Assembly (NCBI RefSeq): GCF_003173355.1
Contig: NZ_QGMY01000006.1
Coordinates: 1 to 64,000, forward strand
Length of the DNA stretch: 64,000 bases
Source: Methanospirillum lacunae
GTDB lineage: Archaea > Halobacteriota > Methanomicrobia > Methanomicrobiales > Methanospirillaceae
Reading direction: 5' to 3'
In this document: positions 19,159 through 27,833 of the stretch, piece by piece
How the letters are laid out: every line of letters starts with the position of its first letter
Numbering within the stretch: the first letter of the stretch is position 1
Notes under the pieces: generated by a model
The model's database searches: none
What the model was told of the DNA's origin: nothing
The model's input: the letters and a program-made list of their open reading frames with translations, nothing else
Made by a program: the position numbers and the translations under genes

Positions 19159-19586
19159 AGAAAATAAATTCAGATATAATTATTTATGTTATAGATCAAC
19201 ATGAAAAAAGTTAGCCGAGGTTTAGTTCAAAGAATCTCATACCATACCGAGGTCTTATTCTCACAATTCTGTCTGTTTTTCTTACTTGTAGGATTTGAAT
19301 TCTGATTATCCACATTCTGGGAGTTCCATGGAAACGCCCATTACATTTTTTACTCTGGTTTTGATGATCTTCAGGTAAAGATTTCACCCGCACTCGTACA
19401 TTTTAATAAAAAAAACCCAGATACATGAGATCTTGCGATTCAATACTGTATATGGAATACAAGAGTAAGTCAGTTTAAAAGTCCAATCTAAAAAAAATAT
19501 TTTATATTCCTGTCATTGCCACAAATAATATCACACAAATAAATCAAATAGTATAACAATATGCATCCCAAATATATATTATACTC
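19159..19586. other. Intergenic, promoter region of methyltransferase/ABC operon
   Basis: About 430 bases. A 60-codon minus-strand frame (19211-19393) shows no family features. The segment 19535-19586 is AT-rich with TATA-like elements and should hold the promoter of the downstream gene. Confidence 0.4.
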
Positions 19587-20345
19587 ATGAATTCAGAAAT
19601 AGTATCTCCAGATGAAGTTAAAACCAGGATTAAAACCTACTGGAATGAACGAAGTGAAACATTTGATCAGGATGTCGGACATGGAGCAGATGAAACTGAA
19701 TCTGCTCTCTGGAAGAAATATCTCTCATCCATAATCGGCACACATCCTCAAAAAATCCTGGATGTTGGCACCGGTACCGGAATGATCGCCCTGAATATGG
19801 CAGAAATCGGACATACTGTTACCGGTATTGATCTTGGAGAAAAGATGCTGGCAATTGCAAAAAAGAAAGCAGAGACCAGAAATCTTGATGTCTGTTTTAC
19901 CTCCGGAGATGCTGAGAACCCGCAGTTTCCAGATAATTCATTTGATTGTGTTATCTGTCGCCATCTTCTCTGGACTCTCCCCCATCCAGACAAGGCTATC
20001 AGAGAATGGGCTCGTATCACCAGGCCCGGAGGAGTTGTTATTGCAATTGACGGGCATGCACAGCCCATAAATTACTTCCCACAACCTGATGAGAATCAGC
20101 CTGTAACATCAGACCGGGAAAAACTATGGCATCAGATGTATTGCCAGGAAGTTGTTAACTCGCTGCCATATCGGGAAAACCTGACTATAGATGCGATAAA
20201 ACAACTCTTTACATCACAAAATCTGATTGATGTCAGATCAGAATACATCCTGGAGATTTCAGAGTATCAGAAAAAACTCATGGAAGGCAGCACGTCAAAT
20301 GATCATGCAGAAGTTCAGATAATCTACGGTCGAGTGAAAGAATAG
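19587..20345 (+). CDS. Class I SAM-dependent methyltransferase (UbiE/COQ5-like)
   Basis: A 252-residue methyltransferase: motif I ILDVGTGTGMIALNMAE near residue 52, acidic turn GIDLGEKMLAIAKKK near 75, SGDAENPQFPDNSFDCVICR near 100, and the TRPGGVVIAIDG motif near 139. The N-terminal helix with YWNERSETFDQ is typical of Methyltransf_11/UbiE-like proteins. It lies 170 bases upstream of a peptide/nickel-type ABC importer on the same strand, an arrangement seen for methyltransferases linked to nickel or metallophore uptake, although here the link is only positional. Substrate unknown. Confidence 0.85.
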   Translation: MNSEIVSPDEVKTRIKTYWNERSETFDQDVGHGADETESALWKKYLSSIIGTHPQKILDVGTGTGMIALNMAEIGHTVTGIDLGEKMLAIAKKKAETRNLDVCFTSGDAENPQFPDNSFDCVICRHLLWTLPHPDKAIREWARITRPGGVVIAIDGHAQPINYFPQPDENQPVTSDREKLWHQMYCQEVVNSLPYRENLTIDAIKQLFTSQNLIDVRSEYILEISEYQKKLMEGSTSNDHAEVQIIYGRVKE

Positions 20346-20515
20346 GGGTATTTGACCCTCTTTCTTATTATAAAAACATGAATCGTGAAATTAAAGGTTT
20401 CCTGATATCCATGATTTTTGAGAACCCATACAACCAATGTGATACCATAATTTTTCAGGACCAAAACCACGCCGGATAATTCATTTTACAGTAGGTATTT
20501 CTTGAAATTTTTTAC

Positions 20516-21478
20516 ATGAAACCAATCCTTGAGATATCAGATCTCTCAGTCTCATTTCCTGGAAATGATGGCGTCCTTTCTGCGATAGATAATATCAATC
20601 TTACTATCAGAAAAGGTGAAACCCTGGCTGTAATTGGGGAAAGCGGGAGCGGAAAATCTATTCTAGGCCTCTCGATAATGAGGCTTCTTCCTGCCAATGC
20701 CCGGATTACCGGAAGTGTTCTCTTCACCGGGACTGACCTTCTCTCAATTCCTCACTCTGAAATCGAGGCTATCCGTGGTAGTAAAATCGCCTGGATACCT
20801 CAAAACCCAAAAACGAGTTTTAACCCGTCAATGAAGATGTGGAAACAGATCGCAGAACCAGCGGTTGTTCATCTGGGTAAATCCTGGACACACGCCCGTA
20901 TCCAGGCTGTAAAACAATTAGAAACATACAGCATTTTTCCACCAGAGTTTTGGGCTGAGGAATATCCGGTAACGTATAGTGGCGGGATGCTCCAGAGGGC
21001 AACAATTGCCATGGGAACCTCAACAAATCCGGATGTACTTATTGCAGATGAACCAACGAAAGGAATCGACAGGATAACCAAGAAAGACATTATTGAGAAG
21101 TTTGCCAGGTTAAAAAAGACTGGAGTTACCCTCATGCTCATCACCCATGACCTGGATTTTGCAACAGAACTGGCTGATCGAATAGTTGTGATATACTGCG
21201 GCCAGATTGTAGAAATTTCAGATGCAGGATGTTTTTTAAAATCTCCTCTTCATCCCTACTCCCGGGGATTGGTTCATTCTCTTCCCCAGAATGGTCTCTT
21301 TCCAATACCCGGGACTGCTCCTCCAATGCATATGCGGTTTTCAGGATGCAGGTTTAGAGAACGTTGTGCAGACAGGTCGGATCAATGTGATTGTGATATC
21401 GGGTTAAACCAGTCAGGAGATGGATATGTCAGATGCATCCAGTGTGATAATTGGGATCGGACTAAAAAAACTGTATGA
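20516..21478 (+). CDS. ABC importer ATPase, peptide/nickel type (DppD/NikD-like)
   Basis: A 320-residue ATPase. Walker A is GESGSGKSILG near residue 41, the Q-loop WIPQNP lies near 93, the ABC signature reads YSGGMLQRA near 156, Walker B VLIADEPTKG near 172, and the H-loop LITHD near 205. The C-terminal extension has the Cys-rich oligopeptide/dipeptide transporter domain (FRERCADRSDQCDCD), which binds an Fe-S cluster or helps assembly in this family. It is the first gene of the five-gene importer; its 3' end overlaps the next ATPase gene by 59 bases. Confidence 0.9.
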   Translation: MKPILEISDLSVSFPGNDGVLSAIDNINLTIRKGETLAVIGESGSGKSILGLSIMRLLPANARITGSVLFTGTDLLSIPHSEIEAIRGSKIAWIPQNPKTSFNPSMKMWKQIAEPAVVHLGKSWTHARIQAVKQLETYSIFPPEFWAEEYPVTYSGGMLQRATIAMGTSTNPDVLIADEPTKGIDRITKKDIIEKFARLKKTGVTLMLITHDLDFATELADRIVVIYCGQIVEISDAGCFLKSPLHPYSRGLVHSLPQNGLFPIPGTAPPMHMRFSGCRFRERCADRSDQCDCDIGLNQSGDGYVRCIQCDNWDRTKKTV

Positions 21479-22340
21479 ATCGGGCATAGTTTCAAGAAAA
21501 AGAACGTATGCAGTCAATGGTGTCGATATAGCGATTCGACATGGTGAGACATATGTGCTTGTTGGTGAGAGCGGGAGTGGGAAGACAACTCTTGGAAGAG
21601 TCCTCCTCCTTCTCATTCAACCAACAGACGGGGAAATAATCTGCAATGGTGTCAATATTACCCATAAAACCCATTATGAGATGATACCATTTCGAAAGAA
21701 AATGCAGATTATCCCCCAGCATCCGGAAGATGCCTTTAACCCGCGATGGAAAGTCAGCCGTTCTATCCTTGAACCATATTATCTGCACCCTGAATCGTTT
21801 CACCTTCAGTCGAAAACTGAATTATTAACCGGTTTATTGCAACAGACCGGGTTGGATCCTGAATATGTGAACCGGTATCCTCACCAGTTATCAGGGGGAG
21901 AACTTCAGCGTGCAGCAATAGCCCGAGTTATTGCTTTAAAACCTGAATTTATCATCTGCGATGAACCAACTTCCATGCTCGATGTTTCTGTCCAGGCCTC
22001 GATAGTACATTTGCTTAAAGATATCCAGAAAAAAACAGGAGTTTCTCTCTTATTTATTACTCATGACATACAACTTGCCAGAGTCGTGGGAGACCGCGTT
22101 GGAGTTATGTACAAAGGACAGATCGTTGAAGAAGGCTCCGATACTCTTACTAATCCACTCCATCCGTACACTCACGCACTTACAACGAATTCTCTTCCAG
22201 GAGAAAAGTCTTATGAAGCACGTTATGAATCCGGATGTACGTGGCGTTCAGTATGCCCTAAAGCAGATGATATCTGCCATACAATGCCGGGGTTACAGAC
22301 ATGCGGTCCTGTAAAAATACGGTGCCATCATCCCACTTGA
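21420..22340 (+). CDS. ABC importer ATPase, peptide/nickel type (DppF/NikE-like)
   Basis: A 306-residue ATPase with GESGSGKTTLGR near residue 42, IIPQHPEDAFNP near 92 (Q-loop), LSGGELQRAAIA near 148, FIICDEPTSMLDVS near 170 and LFITHD near 204. The C-terminal Cys cluster (GCTWRSVCPKADDICH) is the oligopeptide-transporter extension. The NPLHPYTHAL motif is typical. The start is one of two ATGs (21420 or 21426), inside the upstream gene. The protein is expected to pair with the previous ATPase at the membrane beneath the two permeases. Confidence 0.9.
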   Translation: MDMSDASSVIIGIGLKKLYESGIVSRKRTYAVNGVDIAIRHGETYVLVGESGSGKTTLGRVLLLLIQPTDGEIICNGVNITHKTHYEMIPFRKKMQIIPQHPEDAFNPRWKVSRSILEPYYLHPESFHLQSKTELLTGLLQQTGLDPEYVNRYPHQLSGGELQRAAIARVIALKPEFIICDEPTSMLDVSVQASIVHLLKDIQKKTGVSLLFITHDIQLARVVGDRVGVMYKGQIVEEGSDTLTNPLHPYTHALTTNSLPGEKSYEARYESGCTWRSVCPKADDICHTMPGLQTCGPVKIRCHHPT

Positions 22341-22416
22341 TGAGAAAATATTTCATATTAGTTATTACGAATTTCAAATAAATATACATTTATATGAATC
22401 ATCCCCATCTTGTATT

Positions 22417-23955
22417 ATGAAGATGGCTAAACTTCTTACCTTCTTTTGTCTAGTCCTTCTTCTTTTCTGCAATACCATGGTACTTGCAGAAGGAGGAGGA
22501 AAAACTCTTGACATTGCAGCCCCATGGGATGCAAAAACCACGGACCCTCATGTAAATGGAGCTATTGCCCAACGAATGGGCGTAACCGAGACGCTCGTTG
22601 ACATAAATGATGAAGCCCTGATTTCACCCGGACTTGCCACGTCCTGGGATGTTTCAGGCGATCAGAAGACATGGACTTTCCACTTACGCGATGGCGTGAA
22701 ATTTCATGATGGAACTCCTTTTACTGCACAGGCGATGAAGAAGTCTCTTGAAGATTCTCTTAAAAAGTCACAGACCTTTTCAAGTGTCCCGATTCAGGAG
22801 ATTCAGGCAGTCGATGACAAGACATTAAAAATTGTACTCAAGTCCTCTTTCCCATCTTTACCTGCATATATGGCAAAGGGTGAGAGTGCAGCATTATCTG
22901 AAGCCTCTATCGATCAAGGGGATATCTCTATACCGTACTCTACCGGTCCGTTTAAATTCAGTTCCTACACCCCGAAAGAGAAGTATGTCGGTGTAAAGAA
23001 CCCTGATTACTGGGGAAAAATCCCATCGGTTGATGAAGTTGTGTATCATGTCGTTCCTGAGGCAGAAACCAGATCTATGATGCTGAAAGGAGGAGATGTG
23101 CAGATCGCCCAGATTCTTTCTCCTGATATCACTGAAGGGTATAAATCTTCAGGATCATTCACCATTAATACTGAACCTATCTCAAGAGACAGGATTCTCT
23201 CATACAACTGTGAATCCGGCCCGTTCGCAGATACAGCTGTTCGCAAGGCTATGAATTATGCAATCAACCGACAGGATCTCATAAACTATGTTCTCGAAGG
23301 AGTTGGCGAATCGGCCACCAGTCTCTTTCCGCCAACCTTCTACTGGGGAAATAAGGACATCAAGGCATATCCATATGACCCGGAAAAAGCCAAATCGATG
23401 CTAGCCGAAGCAGGCTGGAAAGATAGTAATAATGATGGTATTCTTGACAAAGATGGCAAGAAGTTTTCCATAACGTTAGTAACGTATCCTGAACGTGCTG
23501 AGCTTCCGCAGATGGCTGAGATTATTCAGGATGAATTGAAGAAGATTGGAATAGATGTTCAGGTAAAATCAGTTGATATTGATACTTCTGAAACTCTGAA
23601 GAACAGTGGTGACTTTGATATGTATCTCGGAGGGCGATCTCTTATGAATGCCCCGGATCCAGACTGGATCCTGATGGCAGATTATCACTCTTCAGGTACA
23701 TTTAACAACGGATACGGCCCTTACCACTGGAAGAGTGAGAAACTGGACAGTCTGCTTGGTGAAGCCAGGTCACTTACTGATCAGGCAGCACGTAAGAAGA
23801 TCTATGATCAGGTACAGGAGATCATCAATGATGAGGCACCGGTTTCAGTATTAAGTTACTATGTGAACCAGGATGTCACATCAAATAGCGTAAAAGGATA
23901 CCGGATGCACCCGACAGAGTTTGCCTTCCATCTGGAAGATGTATCCTTGTCATAA
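22417..23955 (+). CDS. Extracellular solute-binding protein family 5 (peptide/nickel)
   Basis: A 512-residue exported binding protein. The signal peptide is at residues 1-25 (LLTFFCLVLLLFCNTMVLA). The mature part has the SBP_bac_5 features: an early TETLVDI segment, LATSWDVSGDQKTWTFHLRD near residue 70, VKFHDGTPFTAQ near 90, and the long lobe with YPYDPEKAKSMLAEAGW. Compact length and the absence of a longer peptide groove make a nickel or short peptide ligand possible, but sequence alone does not decide. A separate TATA-like element near 22385 suggests an internal promoter, which would give extra binding protein. Confidence 0.9.
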   Translation: MKMAKLLTFFCLVLLLFCNTMVLAEGGGKTLDIAAPWDAKTTDPHVNGAIAQRMGVTETLVDINDEALISPGLATSWDVSGDQKTWTFHLRDGVKFHDGTPFTAQAMKKSLEDSLKKSQTFSSVPIQEIQAVDDKTLKIVLKSSFPSLPAYMAKGESAALSEASIDQGDISIPYSTGPFKFSSYTPKEKYVGVKNPDYWGKIPSVDEVVYHVVPEAETRSMMLKGGDVQIAQILSPDITEGYKSSGSFTINTEPISRDRILSYNCESGPFADTAVRKAMNYAINRQDLINYVLEGVGESATSLFPPTFYWGNKDIKAYPYDPEKAKSMLAEAGWKDSNNDGILDKDGKKFSITLVTYPERAELPQMAEIIQDELKKIGIDVQVKSVDIDTSETLKNSGDFDMYLGGRSLMNAPDPDWILMADYHSSGTFNNGYGPYHWKSEKLDSLLGEARSLTDQAARKKIYDQVQEIINDEAPVSVLSYYVNQDVTSNSVKGYRMHPTEFAFHLEDVSLS

Positions 23956-23956
23956 C

Positions 23957-23964
23957 TTTTTTTT
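23957..23964 (+). terminator. T8 tract between binding protein and permease genes
   Basis: Eight consecutive T residues two bases after the binding-protein stop and nine bases before the permease start. In archaea U-rich runs can terminate transcription, so partial read-through here would yield more binding protein than permease. No stem is needed in archaea; strength unknown. Confidence 0.3.
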
Positions 23965-23972
23965 GTTCTATC

Positions 23973-24914
23973 ATGCGAACATACATTCTCTTTCGGGTCC
24001 TTCAGACTATTCCGGTTTTAATCGGCATTTCATTTGTTGTTTTTGCTCTGCTTCTCTATTCTCCCGGGGATCCGGCAGTAATTAACCTTCGGGCAATTAT
24101 GAATACAGAACACCCACCTGAGGAAGCTGTTGCTGCAATGAGGATCGAAATGAATCTGGATAAACCATGGTATATCCAGTATTGGTCCTGGCTTGCACGA
24201 GTTTCAACAGGTGATCTCGGGTATTCATATCAAAGTCGGAGAAGCACTGTTGAAGAAGTAGGTAATGCATTCCCTGTAACCTTTCTCCTTTCTACCCTGG
24301 CTATGTTTTTTTCCTGTATTGTTGCAATTCCGCTTGGAATCCTCTCAGGAATGCGTCAAAACTCCTGTATTGATCATATAACCAGGGCAGTATCCATAAT
24401 TGGCCTCTCAATTCCTGATTTCTTCATAGGAATTATCGGGATTATGGTGTTTGCTGTTTACCTGAACTGGGTTCCTGTTGCAGGATATGAAGGATTTGAA
24501 TATCTTATTCTTCCTGCAATTGCCCTCGCAGTCGGGATGTGTGCAATCACAATACGTCTGATGAGAACCAGCATGGCAGAAGTACTTGAAGAGGATTATA
24601 TCAGAACTGCAAAATCAAAGGGTATTTCACAGCGATTAGTAGTACAGCGGCATGCACTCAAAAATGCAATCATTCCCGTCATCACGTATATGGGCACACA
24701 ATACGGATGGTTGTTTGGAGGTTCCATGATCATTGAATCGTTATTTGCGATTCCCGGTCTTGGAAGACTTTTTGTTGAATCTGCCTCTACAAGGGATATA
24801 ATGGTTCTTCAGGGCTGTGTTCTTGTCTTTGCATTGGTTTTTGTCTTTCTCAATCTCGGTGTTGACATCTTGCAGTATATTCTCGATCCACGGGTGAGAC
24901 AGGAGTATGAATAA
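23973..24914 (+). CDS. ABC importer permease (DppB/NikB-like)
   Basis: A 313-residue permease with six hydrophobic segments. The N-terminal TM YILFRVLQTIPVLIGISFVV is the hallmark of DppB/NikB proteins, and the cytoplasmic EAA loop reads VLEEDYIRTAKSKGISQRLV near residue 205 (ATPase contact). The C-terminus has IPGLGRLFVES before the last TM. The reading frame overlaps the next gene by 8 bases, as expected in a coupled operon. Confidence 0.95.
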   Translation: MRTYILFRVLQTIPVLIGISFVVFALLLYSPGDPAVINLRAIMNTEHPPEEAVAAMRIEMNLDKPWYIQYWSWLARVSTGDLGYSYQSRRSTVEEVGNAFPVTFLLSTLAMFFSCIVAIPLGILSGMRQNSCIDHITRAVSIIGLSIPDFFIGIIGIMVFAVYLNWVPVAGYEGFEYLILPAIALAVGMCAITIRLMRTSMAEVLEEDYIRTAKSKGISQRLVVQRHALKNAIIPVITYMGTQYGWLFGGSMIIESLFAIPGLGRLFVESASTRDIMVLQGCVLVFALVFVFLNLGVDILQYILDPRVRQEYE

Positions 24915-25782
24915 TCAATTTTTGATAAGTCCAATTAGGGACAATTTTCACGAGTACCAGGCAAAGATACAACAAAGACCACTCCTGCTGACCGGACTGA
25001 TAATCCTTGTTTTCATGTGTCTCATAGCAATTTTTGCTCCCTTTGTTGCCCCTCATAATCCTGATGAACAATCACTCAAAAACCGGTTTATGGGTCCCTG
25101 TCTGGAATACCCGCTTGGAACAGATCAGTTTGGGAGATGCATTTTAAGCCGGGTTATTTATGGATCACAGACTTCTCTTGCAGTTGCAGTAATAACCACA
25201 ACAATTGTGGTGGCCATTGGGTTATTAGTTGGATTGTATGCAGGATATTACCGGAGACTGGACGGTCTGCTCATGAGATTTACTGATATTATGCTTGCAT
25301 TCCCGTCCATGGTTATTACCCTCGCCCTTGTTGGAATCCTTGGGCCAAGTGTCCCGACAATTATCCTTGCTCTTGCAATTCCGGGATGGGCTAAGTATGC
25401 ACGAGTGGTTCGGTCAACGACAATATCACTAAAAACAAGTGGGTTTGTGACTAGTGCCCGGGCACTCGGAGCAGGAGACAGACATATTATTTTCAATCAT
25501 ATCCTGCCAAATTCTCTGGCTCCTATCATGGAGATTGCAACACTTGGACTAGGCGGGAAGATTATCTCAATCGCTGGTTTAGGTTTTTTAGGGCTCGGGA
25601 TTCAGCCTCCTACTGCTGAATGGGGGACAATTATGAACCAGGGACTTGCGTATATAGGTAAAGCTCCGCTCATCACCCTGTCGGCCGGGGTAATGATAGT
25701 GCTGTTTGTTCTCTCAACCAACCTCATAGGGAGTGAAATCAGGGATTTAATGGATCCAAAAACTGATTCGGTTATATTCTGA
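24907..25782 (+). CDS. ABC importer permease (DppC/NikC-like)
   Basis: A 291-residue permease. The N-terminal ~80 residues carry one TM (LLLTGLIILVFMCLIAIFAP) and the conserved HPLGTDQFGRCILSRVIYGS-like motif near residue 75. The EAA loop is near residue 180 (FVTSARALGAGDRHI), and the terminal motif is FLGLGIQPPTAEWGTIMN near 225. It completes the binding protein/two permeases/two ATPases set. Confidence 0.95.
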   Translation: MNNQFLISPIRDNFHEYQAKIQQRPLLLTGLIILVFMCLIAIFAPFVAPHNPDEQSLKNRFMGPCLEYPLGTDQFGRCILSRVIYGSQTSLAVAVITTTIVVAIGLLVGLYAGYYRRLDGLLMRFTDIMLAFPSMVITLALVGILGPSVPTIILALAIPGWAKYARVVRSTTISLKTSGFVTSARALGAGDRHIIFNHILPNSLAPIMEIATLGLGGKIISIAGLGFLGLGIQPPTAEWGTIMNQGLAYIGKAPLITLSAGVMIVLFVLSTNLIGSEIRDLMDPKTDSVIF

Positions 25783-26026
25783 TAAATGTTGCTCTCTCGG
25801 ATGTATATCAGAGGTGGTCACCTGTCCGGAGATTGCTGTTTGGCTTTAAGCCTCAGGCTTTCACCTTGAGTTCAGATACTCAAGATGCCTACAATTTGCA
25901 GTTTATTTCTCCAGATTTTCACCGGAAACATATTTTCCAATGATCGGGATGGGTTTAAAAAAATCTGTATTCAAAAAAAGTTAGGATTACGATGAGGTAC
26001 ACTACGTAGATGAGATCGTTGTACTG

Positions 26027-26764
26027 TCACTCCACTTCGACAATAGCGTTCATATCATAAGGATTGGTTCTCACTGCTAGTGAATAGAGATAGGGATAAT
26101 GAAGAGACAAATATTCCATATAACTAATCCACTCCTTTGTCAGGGCCTGGTAAACCCGGTTGATATCTCCGGTCAGATGAGCACGGTCAGAAACAGTGAG
26201 GTTGCTTAAATTTTTCCTATATCCAAGTTCTGCTGTCAGATGAAACGCTGCCATGAGAAGTGATGTAAAACTCTGGTGTTCGAGCATGACCGGATTCTCC
26301 ATTAGTCGCAATAGAAAATTACGATTTTCCTGCAAGAAATCATGCATCTCTTTCAGATCAATCACTTCAGAGTTCAGTTCAAAGTGGTGACTTTCAGCGG
26401 CACGTATCATTGAATGTCCATCCGGCACTTCCTTTCCATTAAGAATAAATGACTTGCCAAAATTAGAAGCATTTTTATCGGCAGGAACAATTCGTTTTAG
26501 TAATTCATTCCCTACCTCTGTAAAAAAAATGCCAATAACAATATTAAGTTTCTCAAGTCGCTCATTTTTCGCTCGTCTTGCCAGTAATCCATTGATTACC
26601 AGTGTGACAAAAAGAACATTGATAAATAAAAATCCGGCTGAATTAAAGATATATTCAATCGTTCCTGGAAGATTATCGATCAGAGTAATTTTTAATATAT
26701 ATACAAGGACAGAACATGACACCAGGATAAGTCCTAATCGTACTTGCCATGCCAATTTGAACAT
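26027..26764 (-). CDS. Two-TM hypothetical membrane protein
   Basis: A 245-residue protein with two N-terminal membrane helices (about residues 9-28 and 38-62) followed by a ~180-residue soluble, helical part with many aromatic and acidic residues. The cytosolic part contains SHHFELNSEVIDLKEMHDFL and other unplaced motifs. No known family recognised, although similar proteins occur in methanogens in my general experience of such layouts. Monocistronic, convergent to the ABC operon. Confidence 0.6.
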   Translation of the reverse strand: MFKLAWQVRLGLILVSCSVLVYILKITLIDNLPGTIEYIFNSAGFLFINVLFVTLVINGLLARRAKNERLEKLNIVIGIFFTEVGNELLKRIVPADKNASNFGKSFILNGKEVPDGHSMIRAAESHHFELNSEVIDLKEMHDFLQENRNFLLRLMENPVMLEHQSFTSLLMAAFHLTAELGYRKNLSNLTVSDRAHLTGDINRVYQALTKEWISYMEYLSLHYPYLYSLAVRTNPYDMNAIVEVE

Positions 26765-26785
26765 ATGAATTACTTGTTTTTTTAA

Positions 26786-26974
26786 GGGATTACCCTTTCA
26801 CAGGATTTGCCGGATAGAAAGAACGAGAATGATTGGTCTTACCATGTCCCTGGAGAAATATTGCAGATTGGTTATCCTGACGATGACACCGCAATACCTA
26901 TTCCTGCTAGGAGGAATGCCCCCAAACCCACGCTAATCTACTCATCGATTGTTCAATATGATATTTTCCAGTAA
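26786..26974 (+). pseudogene. Possible C-terminal fragment of a nitroreductase-like gene
   Basis: A 62-codon frame without a start codon reads NDWSYHVPGEILQIGYPDDD and ends after a short tail. The EILQIGYPD segment followed by Pro- and Arg-rich residues resembles the C-terminus of nitroreductase-family proteins (LIALGYPxE type). It lies in debris between a membrane-protein gene and other relics. Identification is weak. Confidence 0.3.
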
Positions 26975-27051
26975 TCTTCATTTAAAATAGAGATTCCTCT
27001 TTTATTTATACGATATTTCAAACTATGATGTATCCTGGGTTGAATCACTTC

Positions 27052-27130
27052 CCCGGGTATCGTTGATTGGACAAGACGTATTCCGGGTGCCTGGGTTTAT
27101 TGAGGGTGGTGAGTTCGAACATTCTTGGAG
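27052..27130 (+). repeat. Solitary piece of the 41-kb repeat unit
   Basis: The sequence CCGGGTGCCTGGGTTTATTG with a following GGTGAGTTCGAAC closely resembles segments inside each unit of the ~295-bp tandem repeats at 40.86-41.82 kb (for example near 41380-41430). The similarity covers about 80 bases, flanked on the left by a CCCGGG-TTGATTGG block found in the same order in the array. A dispersed copy 14 kb away means the unit is a mobile or repeatedly copied family. Confidence 0.45.
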
Positions 27131-27166
27131 TCATTGTCACCAAGAAATGCAAATACAATACCGATT

Positions 27167-27500
27167 TTAAGCAGGAATTGCTGAATATGAGATATGGGCA
27201 TCTTCGAGATCTTTTTCTTTAGTTTCTACGGAGAGGATTAGGAAATCGAAGATGGAGGGATCCTTTAGGGTTTGACGAGCAAGTCAGGACTGGACTAGAG
27301 GAAGAGTGAGAGCAAAATTCGTTGTTTATGTTCCTTCCCGAAGGTGAAGACCGGATTCTCGCTGATGGACGAGGATGTTTCTACTCCACCCATGTTCAAT
27401 GGCTTTTTTTATGTAATATATCCTGATATCAAGATCTTTCACATATTGTAGGAGGGTAATGGTATGGCACCAGGAAATTATGCAAGCACCTCTTGCACAA
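27167..27500 (-). pseudogene. Remnant of a DUF1016/YhcG-type nuclease gene
   Basis: On the minus strand the frame reads ISWCHTITLLQYVKDLDIRI, then IEHGWSRNILVHQRESGLHL, two in-frame stops, and LARQTLKDPSIFDFL before a final stop. This is the N-terminal DUF1016 domain in correct order, including ENGWSRNVLVHQ-like and TLKDPYxFDFL-like motifs. The C-terminal PDDEXK nuclease half is missing, as are a start codon and the first ~100 codons. An intact relative is at 60683-61795. It is a decayed gene, probably once part of a restriction locus. Confidence 0.75.
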
Positions 27501-27833
27501 ATTAAAGGTCAGGGTTAGATACAGCAAATGACTGCATGAAAAAATGGGGTTAAATCTGGGATGCTATCTGGTTATGAGATTTACCAGCATAAACCGTTCA
27601 GTAGTTTCAGATAACTAAGAGCGCTGCATACTTATTTATCGTTATTTGGACAGATAATCGACTAATAATTGAAATTATTCTCTTTTTATTCACTACAGGT
27701 TTTGATACCTTAAAAATTTGATTGATGTTTTACATCAGGTTTACTGATTTACTTTATTGCAACGCATACTATTATTATGTAATAATTTGAGTGTCTTCTT
27801 GTTCAAGAATAGAATATAAACAGGTGTAAGGCG
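27501..27833. other. Intergenic, upstream of large membrane protein gene
   Basis: A region of about 330 bases, strongly AT-rich from 27650 on, where the promoter of the next gene should lie (TATA-like sequences near 27770-27800). Nothing coding recognised. Confidence 0.35.

Noticed and set aside
19211-19393. 60-codon minus-strand frame
   Set aside because: No family feature, located in a region between a methyltransferase relic and a promoter.
19587-25782. Nickel specificity of the importer
   Set aside because: The arrangement fits nickel or peptide uptake equally. No nickel-specific residue or NikR-type operator could be identified, so only the general family is called.
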